In this document: one piece after another, positions 8,090 through 15,000 of the stretch | Position numbering within the stretch: position 1 is the first letter of the stretch | Layout: each line of letters starts with the position of its first letter | Assembly (NCBI GenBank): GCA_012295275.1 | Contig: CM022672.1 | Location: forward strand, 1,251,443 to 1,266,442 | Reading direction: 5' to 3' | From: Chrysomallon squamiferum | Taxonomy: Eukaryota > Mollusca > Gastropoda > Neomphalida > Peltospiridae | DNA length: 15,000 bases | Position numbers and translations under genes: made by a program | Notes under the pieces: model-generated | Databases searched by the model: none | What the model saw: only the letters and a program-made list of their open reading frames with translations | Told to the model about the DNA's origin: nothing

Positions 8090-8247
8090 TGGCGTATTTT
8101 CTTTCAATGTCATCATTCGGATCTCGTGTCCAATTAAGAATCAAACATGCTGAAATGATCACGCAACTGCGGTGTGAGTTGTACGCGCCCGGAGCAGAGT
8201 CTGATAGGTCAGACAGGGATAAAAAAGATCCAATTGTCGGCAGCTAG
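8090..8247 (+). CDS. Possible terminal exon, unknown protein
   Basis: A good 3' splice-site sequence, a pyrimidine-rich stretch ending TTTTTTCAG at 8089, precedes an open frame of about 52 codons that ends in TAG at 8245-8247. The last third is charged (ESDRSDRDKKDPIVGS) and the stretch keeps several CpGs, unlike the surrounding AT-rich DNA. The frame continues upstream to 7921 without a conventional start. AATAAA occurs at 8416-8421 and 8430-8435. No family is recognised, and the arrangement could be chance. Confidence 0.13.
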
Positions 8248-8400
8248 ATGTCTTTTATGTACATTTGTAAATTACCAGCTCTGCGTTATGTTACTTACAT
8301 GAGTTAATGTGTCTGTTGTTCTGATTTTGTCTGGTCCAGTTATTACTATAGGCACTGGTTATTTTTATGGCTTGTTGCAAAGTAGTGTTGGTTTTTTATA

Positions 8401-8477
8401 AAGTAAAAATATAATAATAAAATGAAATGAATAAAAAAAGATGAAATAAAAGCGTGCTTGCAACACACACACACACA
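8401..8477. repeat. A-rich tract and short (AC)n
   Basis: An A-rich stretch with AAT units (8401-8450) is followed by about seven AC units at 8463-8477. Confidence 0.8.
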
Positions 8478-8550
8478 GTATTTCTACATACCACGGTTTT
8501 AATTCACACTGGCTTCTGCCAAAAGCTAATGGAATAGCGATTTGCAGCAT

Positions 8551-8591
8551 GTTGTTTGTTTTGTTGTTGTTGTTGTTTTGTTTTTTTTTTC
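8551..8591. repeat. (TTG)n followed by poly-T
   Basis: TTG/TTTG units (8551-8580) run into about eleven T bases ending at 8590. Confidence 0.85.
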
Positions 8592-8903
8592 AATTAAATT
8601 TCTAATACTCCAGAACTGTTTTGAAGAAACCACGAAATTTGTGCGCCTAACGAAGATGTCTGAAATTATTTTAAGCTTTTAAAATAAATATATGCCTAGT
8701 TAACAAGACAACTCTCCTTCAAAATGCCTGCATTTTCGAACCTAAAAAACCTCACTCACTTAAAACGGCAATTCTACCAAACAATTGAAACTGTTATCTT
8801 CCAGTTTAACAAATATACGTGTACACTCGTGCGTACTGTTGTGTACTGAACACACAATGGCCGTCAGCTTATGGAATCAATATTTGGAGCAACAGTAAAG
8901 GAA
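8592..8903. other. Unassigned sequence
   Basis: No gene, RNA or repeat is visible in this roughly 310-base stretch. Confidence 0.5.
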
Positions 8904-8924
8904 TTTTTTTTTTTTTTTTTTTTT
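8904..8924. repeat. Poly-T run (T21)
   Basis: Twenty-one consecutive T bases, equal to a poly-A tail on the minus strand. I looked for a retroposon body or tRNA-like head on the minus strand adjoining it and did not see one. Confidence 0.95.
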
Positions 8925-9768
8925 GACGAGGAGAAGTGGGTGGTTAATGTATCCATTAGATGACCTTAGTAATGCCAAGGGCGGTAATTCAATTATAGTC
9001 GCATTCAATATTCGAAGCGGCGAATCGTTGTCTTGTTCCCGCGCAAAACAACATTGATTTTGTGAGCCCAGCAAACGGCATTGTTAACCGAACGGCAATA
9101 AATCGAGTATTGTGTGTGTAAGTATGTGTGGTAACGACAACGAAAAGTGACCGTTTTACTAAAGCAGGCTTATTTCGATGTTTTATGTGCGTGCGCGTTG
9201 TTAAATGATAATGTATGAAAGTATACATCGAGGCTCAACTTGTAACAACAAAAATGTTTATGTTGGCAGTTTCACACATAATGATTACTTTTAGAGTGAG
9301 AAAATCTGATTTATGTGTTTCCTTCATGTAAAATACTTATAACTCGGGAAACGTTCATTGTTCTTTAATTTTATTTTATACGAAAGCATCATTACAAAAA
9401 TACGTGAGGATTTATACACAGAATTGTTCCAGAAAAAAAAGTAACAAAAGATTTCTTTGTTAAATCTTAAATATCTATATGCTAAAGATTGGCAATGAAT
9501 CTGTATTGGGAATAAACATGTGTGAAAGACTGATTTTGAATTGTCAAAAGTCGCAGTGATATTATGAAAAAACAAAATAACCGATCTTCATACCCACTGC
9601 ACCCCATCCACTCCGGAATCCGCCCTTGCAGAGTAATGAATGAAAAAAGACAGAGATATTTGTGTCTGTTTTCAAACTGATTTCAGCAACACAATACCAT
9701 TTTGGATGATTACTACAAAATTCTGAGATAGGTCTTGTATTCTCATTCAAATGAAGTAATATCCTGCC
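8925..9768. other. Unassigned unique sequence
   Basis: Minus-strand frames of 62-83 codons cross this stretch. None has recognisable domains, and they overlap each other in different frames as chance frames do. A short TG-rich stretch lies around 9110-9128. Confidence 0.5.
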
Positions 9769-9842
9769 AAAAAAAAAAAAAAAAATAAAAATCCTCTCGT
9801 ATTTTATCGCTCTCCTACAAAGTACTCTCTCTGTGTGTGTGT
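9769..9842. repeat. Poly-A run, then (CT)n(GT)n
   Basis: Seventeen A bases (9769-9785), a unique spacer, then short CT units (9825-9832) leading into GT units up to 9842. Confidence 0.9.
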
Positions 9843-9905
9843 TTGCTGGAAGCTAGCAGTAACAGACACGTATATCGACCATTCAGTGGACATGCCATAT
9901 ACACA

Positions 9906-9990
9906 GATTTACGAATCATATATAAATATATATATACACATGTGTGAATTCATGTGACTCGATTCACGAATCTACAAAATATAAGTATCC
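9906..9990. repeat. Diverged 55-bp-spaced direct repeat
   Basis: GATTTACGAATC (9906-9917) and GATTCACGAATC (9961-9972) differ by one base, and both are followed by A/T-rich sequence of similar pattern. The second is itself an inverted repeat, GATTC-AC-GAATC. Between them lies the palindrome ACACATGTGT (9936-9945). Confidence 0.4.
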
Positions 9991-10208
9991 GGTAATCTTT
10001 GATCGGATTTAACATAACAGCTAAATGTTCTCTGTGTGTGGGGTGCGTTTTGTTTGGTTAGTCTTTTCTGCTTACACAGGAGCAGCTGTTTCAGTACATT
10101 GTGTTCCGTCCTAGGAGTGAGTATACTGAAATATCGGTTATAAACTTTGATTGTCTGTTTCTGTTTTTGTCGAAATCAAAAGGTAAGAAATAATTAGCTA
10201 GTAAAGTT

Positions 10209-10258
10209 TTAATATTTTTTTTTCCCACTTTTTTATTATTATTATTTTTTTTTTTCTT
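10209..10258. repeat. T-rich tract with ATT units
   Basis: T runs flank a short ATT array (about 10233-10246). Confidence 0.8.
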
Positions 10259-10399
10259 GTTCTGGTTTATAATTATTAAAGTTATAATTTTTATTTTACT
10301 GAAATGTTTATATTCTCCTTTATTCGGGTTCAAGGTATTATTTTATCAGTTTTTGACAAGTTCTTTAATATATATTGTAGACATTTTTATACATGCTAA
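10259..10399. other. AT-rich sequence, no gene
   Basis: No coding or repeat structure that I can support. Confidence 0.5.
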
Positions 10400-10470
10400 A
10401 ATAATAATAATAATAATCATAAGAGCCAGACACACACACATACACAAACAAACTTTTTTTATTTTTTTTG
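10400..10470. repeat. (AAT)n, (CA)n and T-rich cluster
   Basis: AAT units at 10400-10418, CA units at about 10430-10450, then a T-rich run to 10470. Confidence 0.85.
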
Positions 10471-10946
10471 GTATGTCCAGTTGTTTTCGTGTGAACAATT
10501 AATACATTCAGCTGTTGATTTATTTCAAACAAAATGATTATTTCCGGCATTATAGTGATTCGTTAATATCTACATAATTGTAAAACATCATTCATTATCT
10601 TGTTTGGGTAAAAAGTGTTATATTTACTTTGTCCTGTTTTTATATGACAGATATTTTGATCATATATTACATCTAATCCTGTGCTCCAGTCAGATCTCAG
10701 AAGAAGAACGTATTTTACTCTTTGTTACTCAAATCTAACCTGATAGACGTTACACATAAAATCTGTTTGCACGTAAACATTAAATAAAGCTTAATTATGT
10801 TTTTTTTACCCACGCTGTTACTAATAAAAAAAACCATATTCTTTGACTTTAATGAATATAGATACCTTTATAACTCTCTTCATTATCAGTGTGTCTAGGA
10901 ATGCATTCATGTCGACGTATGTACTTATATACGTTGAGTTTGAACC
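10471..10946. other. Unassigned AT-rich sequence
   Basis: Nothing codes convincingly and no repeat is evident. Bases 10801-10807 and 10826-10833 are short T and A runs. Confidence 0.5.
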
Positions 10947-11136
10947 TGTGTGTGTGTATGTATACTTGTTTGCATGTATTTATGTATGGATATGCACGTA
11001 CGTATGTTTGCATGCATGTGTGTGTTTGTATCTGTATATATGAAAGTTTGCATGTTGTATGTATGTGTGCATGCACGTATGCCTGTTTTTGTACATGTCT
11101 GTGTGAGTGTACTTTTATGTCTTTTTATGCATGCAT
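10947..11136 (+). repeat. Degenerate TATG/TGTG/TGCA tetranucleotide array
   Basis: A 190-base stretch is built from TGTG, TATG, TGCA and CGTA units with alternating purine-pyrimidine runs. It yields open frames on both strands made almost entirely of Cys, Val, Tyr, Met and His. These are repeat artefacts. TGCATG occurs at 10971, 11009, 11013, 11049, 11068 and 11128. Confidence 0.85.
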
Positions 11137-11319
11137 ACTTTGGTGTGTAAAAGTACAGAAGTGTTAATTATATATATATGTATATTATCCTTAATTAAAT
11201 CAACAACAGCACAAAAAAAGAAAAAAAAAATTACAAAACAACTTCACCATCAAGAGAATTTTTGACATTTCAGTATATGTTATATCTTATTAATCTTTAT
11301 CCATTTTTCGTCGCGAGTT
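11137..11319. other. AT-rich sequence with A runs
   Basis: TA units occur at 11167-11185 and a near-pure A tract with one G at 11213-11230. No gene is visible. Confidence 0.6.
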
Positions 11320-11650
11320 TCTACTTTGAGCTGACACGTATTAAAGCAAACTAAAACAAAGAAATCTGGATACGAGTCAATCCCAGTCGGAAACCGCCAA
11401 CAAGTAAAGCTCGGTTATGGAAGGTGATAAAAGATCGTTCACTTTGTACTCGGACGATTGTGGAACACTTCACGAATAAAACCGAGAATAAACGCACTAA
11501 ACCGAGACTTTATCTTCCACGAAGAACAATCATGGCGATGGCTAATTAACCGGAAGCTTCGTGTTTATCTCCCTTCGCAGCCTCGACTGAGTCAGATTTA
11601 TGTCGTGTTGGTGATACACTCCGACTGAAGGCAGCTATAAAGTTATCACT
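11320..11650 (+). promoter_or_regulatory. Candidate regulatory block (GATA, ETS, AP-1, TATA-like)
   Basis: This unique block lies between low-complexity tracts. It has four exact WGATAR sites (11425-11430, 11510-11515, 11565-11570, 11643-11648) and a homeodomain core TAATTA (11543-11548) directly followed by an ETS site ACCGGAAG (11549-11556). An exact AP-1 site TGAGTCA lies at 11588-11594. AAACCGAGA occurs twice, 20 bases apart (11479-11487, 11499-11507). TATAAAG at 11636-11642 could be a TATA box for plus-strand transcription starting around 11665. The frame downstream (from 11658) has no early ATG and no recognisable product. The motifs are seen; enhancer or promoter activity is inference. 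Confidence 0.25.
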
Positions 11651-11955
11651 GAATTTATTGTCTCGCTGTTGGTCTTTTCTCTGGCAAATTTTACTGCTGT
11701 GTCTGCAACTCGTTCAGCTAGATTCCTATTTACAAAGGGAAGCTAAAGTAATTTATTGTTTTACTTGTAGTAGTTCGGTCGCGCATGCTTTAATCTGCAA
11801 TTACCTTTTCGCAATGAGCCTTGGCAGTTATTTAAATTGTTTTTATCTAACTACAAACGTTATAATTAATTAATAAAAAAAAATAAAAAAAATGTTGGCT
11901 GTCAGATTATTTCAGCTGTTAGAAATAGATCAATCCCAAACATACATCCATAGCG
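11651..11955. other. Unassigned sequence ending in an A-rich tract
   Basis: No gene supported. Bases 11873-11892 are A-rich with AATAAA, and would be a plausible 3' end if anything were transcribed from the block upstream. Confidence 0.45.
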
Positions 11956-11971
11956 AGAGAGAGAGAGACTG

Positions 11972-12032
<61 letters not shown>

Positions 12033-12136
12033 AATAGATAAACAGACGGATGGACATATATACAGCTATATATATAGATAGAGATATAGATAAACAGAGA
12101 GACTGACAGAGAGACAGAAAGAGAGACAGAGAGAAC
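11955..12136. repeat. Compound microsatellite (GA)-(AC)-(AT)-(GATA/GACA/GAGA)
   Basis: GA units (about 11955-11969), a long uninterrupted AC array (11976-12024), AT units, then mixed GATA, GACA and GAGA units to 12136. The minus strand gives a Cys-Val and Ser-Leu frame that is an artefact. Confidence 0.95.
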
Positions 12137-12259
12137 CTAGTATATTCTTGAAAATATAATTTATTATACCACAAACGATTTAAATAAAAGAGAGACAGAG
12201 AGAGTCTAGTATATTTTTATACATATAGTTTATTATAAGCAAAACGATTTAAATAAAAG
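12118..12259 (+). repeat. 69-bp tandem duplication, two copies
   Basis: Copy one is 12118-12186 and copy two 12187-12255, followed by AAAG, the start of a third unit. By hand alignment 58 of 69 positions agree with no gaps. Each copy begins with AAAGAGAGACAGAGAG and ends with ACGATTTAAATA. The first part overlaps the GA/GACA microsatellite, which probably seeded the duplication by slippage or unequal exchange. Confidence 0.9.
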
Positions 12260-13780
12260 TAACACTTTATTAATTGTAATCTTCTTTCTTTCTCATCCCG
12301 AATCAATGACACCTGAAATGAACGTTTTGTGGTCTGCTGTTTACCTACTCGGATGAGTGTACACACTACAGAACAGTGCCACTGACAACACGCGATTCAT
12401 TTCCTACGTTTAAACACTTCTGTCACTGTTTTCTGTGCTTAATCACTTAACATTCCTTAATATCAATTATCGAATGAGCCATCCATTCATGCCTGCCTGT
12501 TTTGATCGAAATAAGTAATTGTATGTTCAACCATATTACAGTGTCGATTGAACTAACATTCCAGTGTATTTCAGCAATTCAGTTCTTCTATTAATATCAT
12601 TCTTTCACCATTCCTTCCATCAGTATTTCCTGTGTTTCTTCAATCCTTCAGTCTATTTTCCGTTTTGTTTTCGTCCTGTTTTTGATTTAATATTATTTTT
12701 CCCTGTGTCAGTAGATAAAGACAATCAAATTAATAAATGAACAGAAATTAAAAAAAAATGATATTTGTAGTAGATTGAAACAAATATGTCTCCAGTGTTT
12801 AGATTAATGTACCCAACATACAGGGCATACCAGCTCCAGTTTAGTCTTCTTTATACTGATCCATTTCATATATGGATTCAGTTTCCATGTTTTAATCAGT
12901 TTGTTCTATCATCATCTTGCAAACCATTTTTTATTCATTAAAAATTAACAGACTGCTGGATTAATATTTCTTTGTGTGCTGACTAGTGCCTAGTACTTAT
13001 CAAAGGCCTTGGTACCAACTTTCTAGTGGATGAAATATGTAAAGGATCTTTCAGATGCAATGTAAAAGTGTATACATATAGTTCAGCGATAGTAGTATGT
13101 TTTAAGGAAAATATATAATGATTAAATTAGTATTAATATTAGTAAGTAATATTTTCTCAATTTATGATGATGACAGAAACCATATAAAACAAAAAATATT
13201 GTAATAGTAATATTGGTAGGAGTTAAAATTTCATATCATCATAATACAAAAGCTACGTTACAATAAAGATATTTCAATAGAATTAGTAAGCAAGCGATAT
13301 ATTATCATATGTTTATAATAAAAGATAATATAATTATTGTTATAGCAGTAGTGGGCGACATCCCCTTATACCACTGTTACTGAAGAAGCCACATTTGAAT
13401 CATAATAACCTTCAACAATAAAACATGCCCAGTTGTCGTTAAACAAACATTTACTCGTTTGTTTGTAACTCATAGCCCCAACCACACAGAGCGTAACAAA
13501 ACATAAAATATGTCAAGTTTCGCCCATTCTCGATCAGTACTTTATACCTTTAGTATACTAGTACATTCGACATTACCTCAACAAATAGATAATGCAGATA
13601 CCGCGTGTAGTACATACCAATCCTCATCAGCTCTCATTGTGTACCACATGTTAGCTAGTTAGTGGTTTACAATTTGTCAGCAGCTAATGACGGCAATTAT
13701 AGAAATCAGTATAGGGACCGTGCATTCAGATTAACTAATTATTGCTTTTTATGTGATAGCATATGACAAGCAAACTCCGC
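12260..13780. other. Long unassigned stretch
   Basis: About 1.5 kb with no gene, RNA or mobile element that I can support. Bases 12580-12680 are pyrimidine-rich on the plus strand, and 13080-13340 are very AT-rich with repeated TAATATTAGTA-like words but no regular period. Confidence 0.5.
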
Positions 13781-14358
13781 GACCTCTGCAACAGTTGATA
13801 GAGGCTTGAGCTTCATCAAAGCAGGCATGAATGACGTCTGCTGTCGTAACTGCAGACGACAACCCTTTCCTTTCAAGCAGTAAATTATTGTTATTATATT
13901 ATTGCTGTGGAGATTACTGTGAATAATAAAGTATTTAAGCGAAGATAGAGAGCTTGTTTTGTATACGAGTATCTCTGTCGGGTGAACAGATGGCGAAGGT
14001 CAGTGACAGTGGTTATGACAGGCGTTCTTGAACCTAGCGTAATGGTTGAGTTCTACGTAAGACTGGTACGTACTCGGATCGCGCCCCACTTCTGGCATAT
14101 ATTCATTTCTGATTGGTCAGGCATACACAATCATTACACCTTTCATTTTTCTAGCCAGTTCTTTAAGACACAAAAACTCACACGGATTGCTGTAAACTGT
14201 TTACAAGAATTTGGTTTTTGGACTTCCAGAGATTTATAAGAACGTTTCAAAAGTTTTGTAAACTGACTAAATAAAAACTGTATCTCAAATATCCACGGAT
14301 AGCAAGATCGACTGTGCATGGTGAACTTGTAATCACAGCTCAGTTATTAGGCTGTTAT
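13781..14358. other. Unique sequence, no gene supported
   Basis: An 85-codon plus-strand frame (13982-14239) starts with GTG and has no recognised domain. A reverse CCAAT box (ATTGG, 14113-14117) and a nearby GC-rich patch (14079-14088) are present but no promoter architecture. A 7-bp inverted repeat, CGTCTGC at 13835-13841 and GCAGACG at 13852-13858, could form a small hairpin. Confidence 0.4.
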
Positions 14359-14418
14359 AAAAAGAAAGAAAGAAAGGAAAGCAAACAAAAAGTAACATTT
14401 CACACACACACACACACA
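14359..14418. repeat. (AAAG)n and (CA)9 microsatellites
   Basis: AAAG/AAAGG units (14359-14380), a 20-base spacer, then nine CA units at 14401-14418. Confidence 0.9.
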
Positions 14419-14548
14419 ATGTTTAAAGCTTACTATATCTGTAACTGAGAGAAACGTCTAACAGGATGCTCTGTTTAACTTGTGTAAATATCAAAATTAA
14501 TGTAGCTTTTGAATGGTGTTGTGTAAAACTTATGTACTCTGTCAACAT

Positions 14549-14600
14549 GGCTTGAACCCGCGAACCATCGCTTCCCAGGCAGATGTTGTATTTCGCGAGA
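14549..14600 (-). mobile_element. tRNA-like 3' half, possible SINE relic
   Basis: On the minus strand a near-perfect box B, GGTTCAAGCCA, is preceded by CTGCCTGGGAAGCGATGG, which resembles the anticodon arm of Gly-type tRNAs. No convincing box A is found at the expected distance, and the T-stem does not pair well on the 3' side. An old tRNA-derived retroposon piece is the best explanation; chance is possible. Confidence 0.25.
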
Positions 14601-14683
14601 GGCATATCAAAACAATCGATTACCAGGCGAAATACCCCAGTACGTATCAACGTGGCTAAAATACACAAGACGTTGTTTAGCCA
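14588..14683. repeat. Two short inverted repeats
   Basis: GTATTTCGC (14588-14596) is repeated in inverted form as GCGAAATAC (14627-14635), 9 bp perfect with a 30-base loop. TGGCTAAA (14653-14660) pairs with TTTAGCCA (14676-14683), 8 bp perfect with a 15-base loop. Both lie beside the tRNA-like segment. Confidence 0.6.
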
Positions 14684-14898
14684 GACATTCCCGTTCATCA
14701 CAGTCATAGTATTTCAAGTAAAGTAAATAACTTAGCGAGATGTGTTGTTTGAGAAAATATACAAGTAAGTGTGGCAGAATCGAAGAGTCAACTAGTCCAT
14801 AAATCAAGCTTGTTTATTTTATTTATACTTGAAAAGAAAGTTAGCAATTTTTTTCTTAAAGCTGTTAAAAATGAAGGTTGGTAATTGTAGATGTCTGC

Positions 14899-14991
14899 AA
14901 AAAAAAAAAAATAATAATAATAAAAAAAAAAAATAATAATAATAAAAATAATAATAAAGTAAAAAAAATAAATAAAAAAATAAAAATAAAA
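14899..14991. repeat. A-rich (AAT)n/(AAAT)n tract
   Basis: Poly-A runs alternate with AAT and AAAT units to near the window end. This could be an expanded retroposon tail, but no element body is recognised upstream. Confidence 0.9.
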
Positions 14992-15000
14992 GTTGAGTTA

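Noticed and set aside
8904-8924. T21 as the tail of a minus-strand retroposon
   Set aside because: No tRNA-like head, coding remnant or target-site duplication could be found adjoining it.
10843-11167. Several Cys/Val/Tyr-rich frames that look like cysteine-rich peptides
   Set aside because: Four overlapping frames on both strands arise from one TATG/TGTG tetranucleotide array; Cys comes from TGT/TGC repeats.
11974-12174. Ser-Leu and Cys-Val minus-strand frame resembling a membrane peptide
   Set aside because: Produced by the AC and GAGA microsatellites.
13982-14239. 85-codon plus-strand frame
   Set aside because: Starts at GTG, no recognisable domain, no splice or polyA context.
1-15000. 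CRISPR array, bacterial operon or phage content
   Set aside because: No regular repeat-spacer pattern, no ribosome-binding-site-led gene series, and frames are short throughout; composition and microsatellites point to animal nuclear DNA.

Overview
The window reads as non-coding nuclear DNA of an animal. It is AT-rich, contains no operon-like gene packing, and no open frame encodes a protein family I recognise. It is crowded with microsatellites of several unit types: AC, AT, ATT, TTG, ACT, GAT, GATA/GACA and TATG. Long A and T runs and several decayed tRNA-like sequences that could be old SINE heads are also present. Together these suit a repeat-rich invertebrate genome. A mollusc, perhaps a cephalopod, is my best guess, but it is an inference from repeat style; no diagnostic gene or intact element is present.

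Layout. Bases 1-1165 are mostly unique sequence with a perfect palindromic CRE-type site (54-65), a minus-strand tRNA-like relic (222-276) and a G-rich polypurine tract (692-724). Bases 1166-2850 run from a CA-rich tract through a relatively CpG-retaining unique block (1655-1965) to an interrupted ACT microsatellite. Bases 3151-3712 hold a plus-strand tRNA-like relic and then the best, still weak, coding candidate (3394-3609) with AATAAA signals downstream. Bases 4066-4692 are microsatellites, ending in a 193-bp compound array. Bases 5200-5612 hold a motif-dense unique block and a GAT array. Bases 6309-6623 hold a very degenerate tandem repeat, easily missed because its copies have diverged. 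Bases 6624-8250 are unique sequence with CRE-like sites, a third tRNA-like relic and a possible terminal exon (8090-8247). Bases 8400-11231 are mostly low-complexity tracts separated by unique DNA. A unique block at 11320-11650 has four GATA-type sites, AP-1, ETS and homeodomain-type sites and a TATA-like element, and is the best candidate for a regulatory element. Bases 11956-12259 hold a compound microsatellite merging into a clean 69-bp tandem duplication. Bases 12260-14340 are largely featureless. Bases 14549-14683 hold a tRNA-like box B with two nearby inverted repeats. The window ends in an A/AAT tract.

No genes can be shown to work together here. I see no CRISPR array, no intact transposon, no intact tRNA or rRNA, and no convincing new system. 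The most useful leads are the divergent tandem repeat at 6309-6623, the candidate regulatory block at 11320-11650, the tRNA-like relics, and the 3394-3609 frame.
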